A stretch of 64,000 nt of DNA from Aplectana chamaeleonis (GCA_029168955.1 JAPDOI010001219.1:62001-126000), one strand, 5' to 3'; positions 11,586 to 24,757 are shown, counted from the first letter of the stretch. Made by a program: numbers and translations. Notes: generated by a model not told the origin, from the letters alone.

Positions 11586-14500
11586 GACCTCCGCACTCTC
11601 CAGTGGGGTCCCATGCACTTATCGTGCCGTCCTGGCGCACTCCCACTCCTGGGTCCTGCACACTTTCGCCGGCGTCCGGCGCACTCCCAAATTGGTCCCA
11701 CACACTTTGTACGGCGTCCGGCGCACTCCCAAATGGGTCCCACAGACTTTCTACGGCGTCCGGCGCAGTCCCACAGGTCCCGCACACTTTCTACGGCGTC
11801 CTGCGCACTCCCACTTGGGTCCCGCACACTTTCTACGGCGTCCGGCGCACTGCCAAATTGGTCCCACACACTTTCTACGGCGTCCGGCGCACTCCCAAAT
11901 GGGTCCCACAGACTTTCTATTTGCGTCCGGCGCAGTCCCATATGAGGTCCCGCACACTTTCTACGGCGTCCGGCGCACTCCCAAATGAGTCCCACACACT
12001 TTCTACATGGCGTCCGGCGCACTCCCAAATGGGTCCCACAGACTTTCTACGGCGTCCGGCGCAATTCTACATGGGTCCCGCACACTTTCTACGGCGTCCG
12101 GAGCACTCCCACAGCGGGTCCCGCACACTTTCCACGTCGTCCGGCGCACTCCCACATGAGTCCCACACACCTTCTACGGCGTCCGGCGTACTCTCATACG
12201 GGTCCCACAGACTTTCTACGGCGTCCGGCGCACTCCCACATGGGTGTCACACACCTTCTATGGCGTCCTGCGCACTCCCATATGGGTCCCGTAACACTTT
12301 ATACGGCGTCCTGCGCACTCCCATATGGGTCCCACACACTTTCTGCGGCGTCCGGCGCACTCCCAAATGGGTCCCACAGACTTTCTACGGCGTTCAAGTG
12401 CACTCCCATGGGTCCTGCACACTTTCCACGTCGTCCGGCGCATTCTGCTAAGGAGTCCCACACACTTTCTACGGCGTCTGAGTGCACTCCCATGCGGGTG
12501 TCACCACACTTTCTACGGCGTCCTGCCACTCCCATATGGGTCCCACACACCCTACGGCGTCCGGGACGCACTCCCAAATGAGTCCCACACACTTTCTACG
12601 GCAGCCATGCACTCCCATATGAGTCCCGCACACTTTCTACGGCGTCCGGCGCACTCCCATGGGGTCCCACACACTTTCTACGGCGTCCGGCGCACTCCCA
12701 AATGAGTCCCACACACTTTCTACGGCGTCCGGCGCACTGCCATATGGGTCCCGCACACTTTCTACGGCGTCCGGTGCACTCCCACATGAGTCCCGCACAC
12801 TTTCTACGGCGTCCGGCGCACCCCCACATGGGTCCCACACACTTTCTATGGCGTCCGGCGCACTCCCAAACGAGTCCCACACACTTTCATTATGTCCTGC
12901 GCACTCCCATGTGGGTCCCGCACACTTTCCTACGGCGCCCGGCGCACTTTAAACGGGGTCCCAATACACTTTCTACTGGCGTCCGGCGCACTCCCAAATG
13001 TGGGGTCCCAGGACTTTCTACGGCGTCCGGCAATTCCCATATGGGTCATCCTGCACACGTTCTACGGCGTCCAGCGCACCTCCTATGCCATGGGTGTCAC
13101 ACACCTCCTACGGCGTCCTGCGCACTCCCATAAGGTCCCACATTAATTTTCTACGGCGTCCGGCGCAAGCTCCCATGTGGGTCCTTACCACACTTTCTCT
13201 ACTTATGTCCGGCGCACCCCAAAATGAGTCCCGTACACCTTCTACGGCGTCCGGCGCACTCCCATATGGGTACCACACATTTTCTACGGCGTCCGGCGCA
13301 CTCCCCAAATGGGTCCCACAGACTTTCTACGGCGTCCTGCCAGTCCCATATGGGTCCCACACACTTTCTACGGCGTCCATGCACTCTCCCCAAATGAGTC
13401 CCATTATCACCTTCTCTACGGCGTCCGGCGCACTCCCATATGGGTGGCCCACACACTTTCTACGGCGCGTCCGGCGCACTCCCAAATGAGTCCCATACAC
13501 CTTCTACGGCGTCTGGCGCATGCTTCACAAGGGTACCACACACCTTTCTACGGCGTCCGGCGCACTCCCACATGGGTACCACACACTCTCTACGTGCGTC
13601 CGGCGCACTCCCCAAATGGGGTGCTCACACACTTTCTACGGCGTCCCGCGCACTCCCACAGCGGTCCCACACACTTTCTACGGCGTCCTGCGCACTCCCA
13701 TGTGGGTCCCACACACTTTCTACGGCGTCCGGCGCACTCCCAAATGAGTCCCACACACCTCTACGGCGTCCGGCGCACTCCATATGTGGGCGTACCACAC
13801 ACCCTCTCACGGCGTCCGGCGCACTCCCAAATGGGTCCCACAGACTTTCTACGGCGTCCGGCGCACTCCCATATGGGTGTCACACACTTTCTACGGCGTC
13901 CTTGCGCACTCCCATATGGGTCCCGCACACTTTATACGGCGTCCTGCGCACTCCCATAAGGGGTCCCACACACTTTCTGCGGCGTCCGGCGCACTCCCAA
14001 ATGTGGGTCCCACAGACTCTCTACGGCGTCTGGCGCACTCCCATATGGAGTCCTCCGCACACTTTCCACGTCGTCCGGCGCATTCCCACATGAGTCCCAC
14101 ACACTTTCTACGGCGTTCAAGTGCACTTGCATATGGGTGTCACACACTCTCTTCGGCGTCCTGCGCACTCCCATGGGGTCCCACACACCTTCTACGGCGT
14201 CCGGACGCACTCCCAAATGAGTCCCACATAATACCCTACGGCGTTCGGCGCACTCCCATATGAGTCCCGCACACCTCTACGGCGTCCGGCGCACTCCCAT
14301 ATGGGTCCCACACACTTTCTACGGCGTCCGGCGCACCCCCAAATGAGTCCCACACACCTCTTCTATGGCGTCCGGCGCAACTGCCATAGGCGGGTCCCGC
14401 ACACTTTCTACGGTGTCTGGTGCACTCCCACATGAGTCCCGCACACTTTCTACGGCGTCCGGCGCACTTGCCATATGGGTCCCACACACTTGGCGGCGTC

Positions 14501-17500
14501 CGGCGCACTCCCAAATGAGTCCCACACACTTTCTACGGCGTCCCGCGTACTCCACATGGTCCCGCACACTTTCTACGGCGCACGGCGCACTCCCAAACGG
14601 GTCCCACACACACTTCTACGGCGTCCGGCGCACTCCCGGGTCGTCCCAAAGACTTTCTACGGCGTCCGGCGCACTCCCATATGGGTCCCGCACACCTCTA
14701 CGGCGTCCGAAGCGCACTCCCATATGGGTGTCATTACACACTTTCTACGGCGTCCCGCGCACCCCATATGGGTCCCACACACTTTCTACGGCGTCTCGCG
14801 CACTCCCATGTGGGTCCCACACACTTTCTACGGCGTCCGGCGCACCTCCCAAATGGGTCCACACTTTCTATTTGCGTCCGGCGCAGTCCCACATGGGTCC
14901 CGCACACTTTCAGCAAGCCGGCGTCCTGCGCACCTCAATTTGGGTCTCAAGTAACACACTTTCTACGGCGTCCGGCGTACTCCCAAATTGGTCCTGCACA
15001 CACTCTACGGCGTCCGGCGCACTCCCAAATGGGTCCTGGCTTGCACTTTCTACGGCGTCCGGCGCAGTCCCATATGGGTCCTGGGCACACTTTCTACGGC
15101 GTCCGGCGCACTCCCAAATGGGTCCCACACACTTTCTACGGCGTCCGGCGCACTCCCAAATGGGTCCTACAGATTTTCTTCACGGCGTCCGGCGCACTCC
15201 CATATGGGTCCCAACACTTTATACGGCGTCCGGCGCACTCCCACAGCGGGTCCCGCACACTTTCCAGGTCGTCCGGCGCACTCCGCCATGAGTCCCACAT
15301 ACTTTCTACGGCGTCCGGCGCACCTCCCATATGGGTGTCACACACTTTCTACGGCGGTTCCGCCACTCCCATATGGGTCCCGCACACTTTATACGGCGTC
15401 CTTGCGCACTCCCATATGGGTCCCACACACTTTCGTACGGCGTCCGGCGCACTCCCAAATGGGTCCCACAGACTTTCTACGGCGTTCATGCACTTGCATA
15501 TGGGTCCCGGCACACACCTTCCACCGTCGTCCGGCGCATTCCCATAAGGAGTCCCACACACCTCAACGGCGTCCGGCGTAATCCCATATGGGTGTCACAC
15601 ACTTTCTACGGCGTCCTGCGCACTCCCATATGGGTCCCACACACTTTCTACGGCGTCCGGACGCACTCCCAAATGAGTCCCACACACTTTCTACGTATGT
15701 TCGGCGCACTTACATGAGTCCCGCAGCCACTTTCTACGGCGTCCGGCGCACTCCCATATGGGTCCCACACACTTTCTACGGCGTCCGGCGCACTCCCAAA
15801 TGAGTCCCACACACTTTCTACGGCGTCCGGCGCACTGCCATATGGGTCCCGCACACTTTCTACGGCGGTCCGCGCACTCCCACATGAGTCCCGCACACTT
15901 TCTGACGGCGTCCGGCGCACCCCCATATGGGTCCCACACACTTTCTATGGCGTCCGGCGCACTCCCCAAATGAGTCCCACACACTTTCTACGGCGTCCTG
16001 GCACTCCCAAATGTGGTCCTGGGCACACTTTCTACGGCGCCCGGCGCACTCCCAAATGGTCCCACACACTTCTCACGGCGTCCGGCGCACTCCCATATGG
16101 GTCCCGCACACTTTCTACGGCGTCCGGCGCACCCCATATGGGTCCACACACTTTCTACGGCGTCCGGCGCACTCCCATATGGGTGTCACACACTTTCTAC
16201 GGCGTCCCGCCACTCCCATATGGGTCCCACACACCTTTCTACGGCGTCCCGCACTCCCCATGTGGGTCCCACACACTTTCTACGGCGTCCGGCGCACTCC
16301 CATATGAGTCCCACACACCTTCTACGGCGTCCGGCGCACTCCCATATGGGTACCACACACTTTCTACGGCGTCCGGCGCACTCCCAAATGGGTCCCCACA
16401 CACTTTCACGGCGTCCTGCGCATACTCCCATGTGGGTCCCACACACTTTCTACGGCGTCCGGCGCACTCCCCAAATGGGTCCCACACACTATCTACGGCG
16501 TCCGGCGCACTCCCATATGGGTCCACACTACGGCGTCCGGCTGCACTCCCAAATGGGTCCTCACCACACTTTCTACGGCGTCCGGCGCACTCCCAAATGG
16601 GTCCCACAGACTTTCTTGACGGCGTCCGGCGCACTCCCATATGGGTCCCATGCACACTTATCTACGGCGTCCTGCGCACTCATGGGTCCCGCACACTTTC
16701 TACGGCGTCCGGCGCACTCCCATAATTGGTCCCACACTCTACCGGCGTCCAGCGCTCTGCGATCAGTCCTGGACAGACTCCTACGGCGTCCAGCGCACTC
16801 CCATATAGGTCCTACACACTTTCTACGGCGTCCTGCGCACTCCACTTGGGTCCACACACACTTTCTACGGCGTCCAGCATACTCCCAAATTAATGTCACA
16901 CTTTCTACGGCGTCCTGGCATGCTCCCAAATGGGTCCCACGGACTTTCTACGGCGTCCGGCGCAGTCCCTTATAGGTCCCACGCACTTTCTACGGCGTCC
17001 AGCGCACTCCCAAATAGGTCCCACACACTTTCTACGGCGTCCGGCGCGCCTCCCAAATGGGTCCCACAGACTTTCTACGGCGTCCGGCGCACTCCCATAT
17101 GGGTCCCACGCACTTTCTACGGCGTCCAGCGCACTCCCATATGGGTCCCACACACTTTCCATCGTCGTCCGGCACCACTCCCATATGAGTACCACGCACT
17201 TGCTACGGCGTCCGGCGCACTCCCAAATAGGTCCCTGACACTTTCTACGGCGTCCAGCGCACTCCCATATGGGTGTCACACACACTTTCTACGGCGTCCT
17301 GCCACTCTCCCATATGGGTCCCACACCACTTTATACGGCGTCCTGCGCACTCCCATATGGGTCCCACACACTTTCTGCAGCGTCCAGCGCACTCCCCAAA
17401 CAATTCCTGATACTTTCTCGGCGTCTGGCGCACTCCCATATGGGTCCCGCACACTTTCCACGTCGTCCGGCGCACTTCCATATGAGTCCCACACACTTTC

Positions 17501-18515
17501 TACGGCGTCCAGCGCACTCCCATATGGGTGTCACACACTTTCTACGGCGTCCTGCGCACTCCCATATGGGTCCCACACACTTTCTACGGCGTCCTGCGAC
17601 ATATGCTCCCAAATGAGTCCCACACACACTTTCTACGGCGTTCGGCGCACTCCCATATGGAGTCCCCGCACACTTTCTACGACGTCCAGCGCTACTCCCA
17701 TATGGGTCGACACACACTTTCTACGGCGTCCGGCGCTATCCAAATAGGTCCCGCACACTTTCTACGGCGTCCGGCGCACTGCTGCCATATGGGTCCTACA
17801 CACTTTCTGCAGCGTCCGGTGCACTCCCATATGAGTACCACACACTGCCTGCGGCGTCGAGCGGCCTCCCATATGGGTCCCACACACTTTCTATGGCGTC
17901 CGGCGCACTCCCGCATATGAGTCCCACACACTTTCTACGGCGTCCTGTGCACTCACATGTGGGTCCCGCACACTTTCTACGGCGCCCGGCATATCACTCC
18001 CAAATGGGTCCCACACACTTTCTACGGCGTCCTGCGCACTCCCATATGGGTACCCCACACTTTCTACGACGTCCTGCCACTCCCGTAATGGGTCCCACGC
18101 ACTTTCTACGGCGTCCGGCGCCTGCTCCCAAATGAGTCCCACACACCTTCTCCGGCGTCCGGCGTGCTCATATGGGTACCACACACTTTCTACGGCGTCC
18201 GGCGCTGCTCCCATATGGGTGTCACACACTTTCTACGGCGTCCATGCCACTCCCATATGGTGTCCACACACTTTCTGGCGGCGTCCGGCGCACTCCCCAT
18301 ATGAGTCCCACACACCTTTCTACGGCGTCCGGCGCACCTCCGGCGGGTCCCACACACTTTCACGGCGTCCGGCGCTGCTCCCATATGGGTCCCGCACCAC
18401 TTTCTACGGCGTCCTGCGCACTCCCACATATGGGTCCCACACACTTTCTGCCGGCGTCCACCCACTCTCACCGTGTTCCCGTACGCCTTCTACGGTAACC
18501 TGCGCGCTCTTTGGA
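11586..18515 (+). repeat. Large 42-bp satellite array, about 165 units
   Basis: The unit, given in two parts, is GTCCCACACACTTTCTACGG followed by CGTCCGGCGCACTCCCAAATGG. The 42-base length is 14 codons, so long frames stay open on both strands and encode repeats such as GALPNESHTLSTAS or RRPAHSQMGPTHFL. I do not regard these as genes: frames switch often because many units carry small indels, and no frame has a start, splice or regulatory context of its own. Variants (CATATGG, CACATGA, CAGACTTTC, TTTATACGG, TTCCACGTCG) recur in a set order, suggesting higher-order structure. The array lies inside satellite unit 1. Confidence 0.95.
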
Positions 18516-18737
18516 GATCTACTCACATCATAATGGCGGTCCGAAAATACTTACAAGGTCTTGTCGAATTCGTACAGCTTGAAACCAAAACCGTCTCGAA
18601 CAGGGCACAATCTTGTTTGGAAGCCTATCAGTAACTGTGTTGATTTTCATTAGTTCATTTTTAAGCGATGAGTGAGCGTCGGCCTGGTTTGTATAAACAT
18701 GTTTACTTGTTTTTGCCGATCTTTCGACCTCAATTTT

Positions 18738-19101
18738 TGAGGTTCCGCAAAAAATTCCTGAGTTTTACTCCAAATTTTAATAGGAGCGACCTGCATCCAT
18801 TTCAGCCTCCTGTCCAAAAATGAGCTCCCTAGCTCAATTCTTAAGTGTACCCGCAAGATCGTGTAACGCCGTCTGAAAAAGGAGATTAACAAACAAAAAC
18901 GAGCGGTCTTTCAATTTTTACTCGAAAACCAGTAAACCGTTCTAAACCATTTTTGGGTGATATACCCAATTTTTTGCGCTCTTTTCATGCAATTTAGCTC
19001 TAATTCCTACATTCACTCTGAACTGAGATTTCGAAAAAGAAGGGGCGTTGCGCGCGTGGCCAGTTCAAAACCAAATCTGGTGCAGCGCTTCGCGCACCAC
19101 A
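18738..19101. repeat. Terminal-repeat block D, right copy in unit 1
   Basis: This matches 10620-10985 in the same orientation and ends at the right boundary of unit 1 (CACCACA, then the target ATTAC). Similarity fades upstream of about 18738, so only the last part of the 1.5-kb left terminal block is present here. Confidence 0.85.
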
Positions 19102-20123
19102 ATTACCGATATGGCCGGCCCCTAATTAACGCGATTTTCATTAATGCTTGCTTATCCGGGACATTTATTTTTCTGTTAAAGTAATCAGTAGTTCTCCAGA
19201 AATGTTCAGGAAATTATTTTAGAAGTTAAAATAAAAAGTTGACAAAACAGGCTTTACCTAAATCTCGATAATTGGGGGGGCGGAGGATTTTACCAAGCCA
19301 TAACTTTCTCTGGAGCGTTTTGTTTCAATTTTTACTTATTTTCACTTTTTCATGGTCAATTGATCTTTACCATTATACGGTGATAAATAACAACAGCCGA
19401 TTTTATCGAGAACCCTGCCTTTAACGTAGTCCTCGTATCACCTCTGATAGTGCTCTCTGTAAAAATCTCAGTTGGAGTCGATCAGTGTCGGAACTAGTTC
19501 AGTAACCCTACCATAAAGTCGCGCGACCGACACGAGGTCGCACAAAAGCTGCGCCGGATCTTGCGCAGCGTTCGGTTTGGTCATAATGTCGGATTCCAGA
19601 AATGCGGAATCAAAGTGTCAGTATAAAGAATAAATATTGAAGGATTAATTTATTCTGCAACACCCACCTCGAACAAGCAACATATGGAAACTACATATAA
19701 GTGAATCAATCCTCGGTTGGATCCATGAGTTTGGAGCTCGATGTGAATAAGTTATTGATTTTCTAACGAATTTTTGGGGATTGCTTACGAAAATAGCTTT
19801 ATTTCGTTAGACGTTAGTCGTTAGTCGTAAATAACGCAAAAAGCCTGGGTTAATCGTTAAATTCGTTAGACGTTAGTCGTAATTACGCACATCCTGATGA
19901 TTGGGACGCATCTGCGCACGCTGTCTTGTTGCACCCAGGCCCATGCCCGCAAACCAACTCATCCACTGTGGGCTGAAATTTCGCTTTCAAAAAGAAGAGC
20001 TGATTTTGGATCGTTTCTGCAGCGTTTTCATGATCTCTTTCTTCACTGATGAAACAGTCCGACACTGAACCTCTCGTTTTCTGGGAAAACTCGAAAACGA
20101 TTTTTATCGTGGACACTGCCTCT

Positions 20124-20749
20124 TTAAAGGCATCGTACACGGTGAAAAACCATACTTGTGTTTTTGAGGTCTTCATATTGTTATATCCCTATAGTGACTA
20201 AAGGTTGCAATAAGCCCCCCCCCAAAACGTCAACTTTGCAAGAAAAACCCATTTCAATAAAACTCAAGAACAAATTTGGAAGTTCCGCGCCGACATCAAC
20301 TTGGGATAGTTGCGGCGGAGAACGCAAGGAACACTTTTTACGATTTGGTTCCCTCTGGCGCTGCGTTGGGCGGTAATTCACCAGGACGCCATTCAGACTA
20401 GTGATCATTTTTTCTTGAACGAAGTTAGAAAGGATTACTAACATGCTGCGTCCATTGCTGTCAGCTGCTTTCGATCGATGTCGAACGTGAAATCGAGTGG
20501 CGTGTGCGTTGCGCCCTACGACGCTTCAACGCTCGATCGCCGGCAGCGACCACGGAGTTTTGTTCCTTTGTAACAACGGATCGACCCCAAGGCCGGCCCC
20601 CAAACCAGGAAGCCCTTTTGAGGTAGTAAATCTTCACTCCAGAGGTGATTTTGAAACTCCAACCTTCCTGGAGTGACATTGTTATGGTCCACTAGTCCGA
20701 CTGAACGCAAAAGCTGATATTCGGCTTTCATCGTGTACGATGTCTTTAA
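20124..20749. mobile_element. TTAA element of a diverged subfamily, 618 bp
   Basis: The element spans 20128-20745. The left end is AGGCATCGTACACGGTGAAA and the right end TTCATCGTGTACGATGTCT. TTAA at 20124-20127 is shared with element A, and TTAA at 20746-20749 is shared with a following AGACAGCATACACG end whose partner is missing. Sharing of TTAA shows that one element inserted at the edge of another. Confidence 0.75.
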
Positions 20750-22929
20750 AGACAGCATACACGCTCGTAAAGCGTGTGATTGAGATAACTAAAGGGAAAT
20801 ACAATTATGTGGTATCGCTCAGAGCCTGGAATGTTCAGAAGCGATCCAAAAACAACTCAAGAAATGACGCTCAGAAGGTCAGGCGGGCGTTGTCCGCGCT
20901 GGACAACAGGGGACGTAAAAATTTTTGAAATTTAGATTTTGAGGGGCGTAAAAACTTAGGGGCAAAATTTTCAAAAAGTTGAGAGGATGTTTAAAGGCAG
21001 TGTCACACGATGAGTCTTCGTCTTCAGTTTTCCGCCTGAAATCGAAAGTTCAGGGTCTCATTGGAGCACTGGGTTCGAAAGAACGAACGAAAATGGACCT
21101 GCAAAGAGCTCCATACGGCTCCGAAGTCCGCTCGCGATAGCCCTTCTGCTCGCGGTCGAGTTTTTTCCACTACTCAGGCCAGCAGAAAATACCAGAAAAT
21201 TACCAGAAATTTCCCAGGGATCAGTGCAGTACAATGTGCGATTGCCACCCGGATTACGGACATTTTACCAGAGATTTTACCCTAATCTCTCGTTGTTGAC
21301 AAATTCTGCCACAGATTACGAGAAAGTTACAATACAGGCCGTATCTTTGCGTTTTGGACAGAAAGAGACGCAAAAACGTTGTCATTTGCGTCGCTTCTCC
21401 CATAACTCTGTTCAAAGTGGTCCATTCTGGAATCTGAAGAGATTTTTGGAATCAGCATTGAGAGTCTCTTTCTTTTGAGACCACACATGTCTTACTCTGC
21501 AACAAGGCATATAGGCGTGGACACAATCAATCGAGTGCGCGAAACGCGAAGGCGGAATTGGTGTCGGAGTGATTGAATGTGTTTATATAACTATTGTGTA
21601 TTCTAGTGGAGACATTATGAAGGGATTCAGGCTGACATAATGAGATATAAATTTCCCGATTCCTCCCATTTTCAAGCAACCATATTTCGATCACTTCCCG
21701 GTTCACGTTCCTCGGCGCAAACGGTATCAATCGACCTGAGACTCGGCCAGTATCCTTTTTGTTATCTTCATCTAACTAAACATTGCAGCAGTCCAATCTG
21801 TTGAACTCCATTTTTCACATCATTCAGTTGTGTCAAAACAGCGTTTTTCGCCTTTTGACGTCCCGGTAGACCCAACAGACGTTCTTCTCTAGGGCGCAAG
21901 TCTTTCGTGTTTACAAGTGCACTTAGTGTAGACTCTTTTTTAAACAGTAACACCTGATCAGGAAGTTCCTCTCCGCCCAGCGACACCCCGGCGATTTTGG
22001 CTGAGAACGACCCGAAATTACCGCCGTCCCGTTCTCGGCTCAAAATGGGACCAATCGACCTGAGACACGAGCAATAAACTTCTTTTGTGATGCCTTTTCA
22101 AATCAAGCATTTCACCAGCCCGATCCGGAGATTTTGATTTTTTCTACCTTTTTTGTGATGTGCTAAAACAGCGTTTTTTCGCCTCCCGGCAGACATGCAG
22201 TCATCGCCCTTTCGCTCGGGCACAATGCCCGCCATCACAACCGCGATCAATATAGACTCTTTTAAGCAGAAGCAACCTGTCTGTAGCCATTTTCCGCCTA
22301 GCGCCTCCCCCGTGAGTTTGGCTTTGAAAACGACCTCATAATTTCGATCCGTTCGGGCTCCTGGCAACGCCTTAACCGTTCCTCAGCTGAAACCGCCCTC
22401 ACTCGAGACTTGACTTTTTGGACTTCGGAACCCGGCACTGCGAAGCGTGATGCGGTCAAACAGGTGGCATCGAGATCAAAATTTCAAGTTTCTCTGGCTA
22501 CTTTTTCAACTGATTGCCTGTTTCTGGAGCATTTACATTTAGAGTCAATTTGAGCGCGATGCCGATCTGACATTGTTCCAGACTATCCGATCTCGACGAC
22601 TTTTTTTCGTGGCTACGGCCCTTCTTCCGGGTCATAATATTTCGGCGCGTCCAGCAGGATTTTTCTTTGCATTAATGGTCCTTAAAAACACGTTTTCGAA
22701 AACTTGCTCGAATCTCCTCGGCGTTTCACGCAATTCTGGCGATCGAATTCCCATTGTAAGAAGCCGCCGTATTCCCTTCTCGATTATTATCCACCCCATG
22801 TCAAGCTTCTGATTTTCCGAGACCCGGGCTATGGTCAGCTATTGAAGGCTCTGAAACAGTGGTTAATTCAGAGAGAACAAGCGCCCTCGCTGTTCTTTCG
22901 CTCCTTCGAACGCCACTGAATGGACTCTT

Positions 22930-23630
22930 ACCAACCCGCTTCAGTCGTGGAGTTTCAATTTTCATCCTCTCAGTACGACCTTGGCTGGCCCTTCTCGTCT
23001 CAAGCGGTAGAGAGACAGGGGTGCAGAGATGCAGAGAGCGTGCATAGAAGAAGAGGAACAGACCGAGAGCAAGCCGGCGCTGTCACCATCACTTATCGAT
23101 TTGTCATAGCGAGGCACAGGGAGTGTGAGCGGCGTAAGCTGAATCGCGCAGCTCCGATTTCGGATTCACAGGAGATACTTTACCAGCTTGGCCTCTTGAC
23201 GCCCGGTCTCAGGAGGACCTCGGATTGAACACATGTAAGATTTCGAAACTATTTGAAAAATGTTTAGCATCCGCGCTCGAAATCAATTCCACTGTGTTCT
23301 GGTTAGGTGCGCTTTGTCACACGCGCTGCGATATGAATGGCTGGTCGGTCGGCCGCCAGGCGAGAGACGTCATACATGTTGCGAAATCCTGCGGGGAATG
23401 TGAGTTACCATTCAGTGTGAGACAGAGGCAAAGATGCCTGTATCCCAGTCCGAACCCTGAGGAATCAATAAGTGATGCACGACAGGCTGGTTTGCTCCTG
23501 GCCTGCTGCTCTTCTTCTCTGCGCTGTGCAGCTCTGTATCTCTGCCCCTGTCTCACAGAAGAGTTACGAGAGAAGGGCCGGTAAGTCGCACTAGGGGATG
23601 AGCATTGAAATTCAACGAGTGAGGGGCGTT
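22930..23630. repeat. Central hairpin of the fold-back element
   Basis: The arms 22930-23150 and 23400-23630 contain, in mirrored order, a TTTCAAT-CTCATCC block, GGCCCTTCTC, GAGACAGGGG and GCAGAGA. The spacer is about 250 bp. The frames at 22920-23228, 23225-23584 and 23317-23808 arise from this palindrome and have no recognisable domain. Confidence 0.7.
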
Positions 23631-24757
23631 GTGAATCCCGCACGTTCCAGGTGGCGTTTGGGAGCCTGGAAAAAGCGGGGGTGCGCGTTCTCTCAACATA
23701 AATGTCTGTCTCAGTGCACTGGCTGGCAATAACGGGTCTCGAAAATCGGAAAAAAGACGGGCAGAAAAACACGCTGTTTTGGCACATCCTGATGAGGTGA
23801 AAAATCATTTTCTTCGCATTACGGGCTGCCGCAGAGGCTTATTCGAAAGAGAATAAAAAAAGTAAGCTTGTAATCCGAGTCTGATAGTGGATTGGTCCCG
23901 TTTGAGCCGAGAACGGAAACGTCGGTGATCGGGGGGTTCGTTTTTTTAAGCGAAAATGAGGATTTTCGCGGGAAATGCCTGAACAGACAGGTTGCTCTGC
24001 TTCAAAGAATCTATACTGAGTGTGGTTCTGATAGCGTGGGGCTATTTGTGCCCGAGCTAAGGATGATGACTGTGTCTGCCGGGACACCAAACAGGCGAAA
24101 AACGTTGTTTTAGCACATCCCACAAAGGTGAAAAATCAGATTCTCCGAATCGGGCTGTTGAAATTGTGGTGTGCGCGAAGCGCGCACCAGATTTGGTTTT
24201 TGAACTGGCCACGCGCGCAAAACTCCCCTTTTTTCGAAATCTCAGTTCAGAGTGAACGTAGGAATTAGAGCTAAATTGCATGAAAAAGAACGCAAAGTTG
24301 CCGGTATATCATCCAAAAAATGGTTTAGGAATCGGTTCACTGGTTTTCGAGTAAAAATTGAAAGGCCGCTCGTTTTTGTTGTTAATCTCCTTTTTTTTCA
24401 GACGGCGTTCACGCCGATCTTGCGGGTACACTTAAAAATTGAGCTAGGCAGCTCATTTTTGGACAGGAGGCTGGAAATGGATGCAGGTCGCTCCTATTAA
24501 AATTTGGAGTTAAAAACTCAATTTTTGCGGAACCTCTAAAATTGAGGTCGAAGATAGGCAAAAACAAGTAAACATGTTTATACAAACCAGCCGACGCTCA
24601 CTTATCCTTAAAATGAACTAATGAAAATCAACACAGTTACCATGATAGGCTTCCAAACAAGATTGTGCCCTGTTCGAGACGGTTTTGGTTTCAAGCTGTA
24701 CGAATTCGACGAGACCTTGGAATTTTTTTTTTTTTTTTATTTTTCGGACCGCCGTAT

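Larger units (their letters stand above)
9482..19106 (-). mobile_element. Satellite-bearing unit 1 (9.6 kb, retroelement-like carrier)
   Basis: The unit runs from TGAGGATTTAG at 9487 to GCGCACCACA at 19101, flanked by ATTTC (9482-9486) and ATTAC (19102-19106), a 5-bp target duplication with one change. It comprises a 1.5-kb terminal block (9487-10985) with an internal hairpin, about 600 bp of unique sequence, the 42-bp satellite array, a 220-bp spacer, and a terminal block repeating the last ~370 bases of the first. It is matched block for block, inverted, by 24165-29106. TG...CA ends with 5-bp duplications are typical of LTR retroelements, but I see no gag, protease, reverse transcriptase or integrase, and the two terminal blocks differ in length. 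The class is therefore inferred, not shown. Strand is arbitrary. Confidence 0.7.
9344..19424. mobile_element. TTAA element B, split by satellite unit 1
   Basis: The left part is 9348-9486, beginning AGGCATGGCCCGCGATAAAA after a TCAA variant of the target. The right part is 19107-19420, ending TTATCGAGAACCCTGCCT followed by TTAA at 19421-19424. The rejoined length is about 450 bp, matching the family. This defines both edges of the satellite-bearing unit from outside. Confidence 0.7.
7919..19907. mobile_element. hAT-like element with 8-bp target duplication, about 12 kb with nested cargo
   Basis: The target ATTGGGAC occurs at 7919-7926 and again at 19900-19907. The left terminus is CAGGGATGTGCGTAAT; the right terminus, read inward, is CATCAGGATGTGCGTAAT, equivalent apart from small indels. 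Both ends carry subterminal clusters of CGTTAGTCGTTAGT (7960-8025 and 19803-19880). An 8-bp duplication, CAGGG ends and subterminal repeats are hallmarks of hAT transposons. Without the nested TTAA element B and satellite unit, its own sequence is about 1.9 kb, with no transposase seen. It is probably non-autonomous. Confidence 0.75.
7683..20127. mobile_element. TTAA element A, split by a 12-kb nested insertion
   Basis: The left part is 7687-7926, starting AGGCAGTGTCCAC after TTAA at 7683-7686. The right part is 19908-20123, ending CGTGGACACTGCC just before TTAA at 20124-20127. Joined across the insertion, the element is about 456 bp, the normal size for the family (440-490 bp). The relative at 20995-32178 keeps an uninterrupted version of the insertion site near 31971-31978. 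The TTAA at 20124 is shared with the next element. Confidence 0.8.

Noticed and set aside
11586..18515. CRISPR-like array
   Set aside because: The repeats are directly adjacent with no unique spacers, and the sequence context is eukaryotic.
11479..18533. Many long overlapping open frames on both strands, up to about 320 codons
   Set aside because: They are produced by the 42-bp satellite, whose length is a multiple of three; the peptides are pure 14-residue repeats and frames break at unit indels.
9487..19101. Complete LTR retrotransposon
   Set aside because: TG...CA ends and 5-bp duplications fit, but the terminal blocks are unequal in length and no retroviral-type protein motif is present, so only a retroelement-like label is used.
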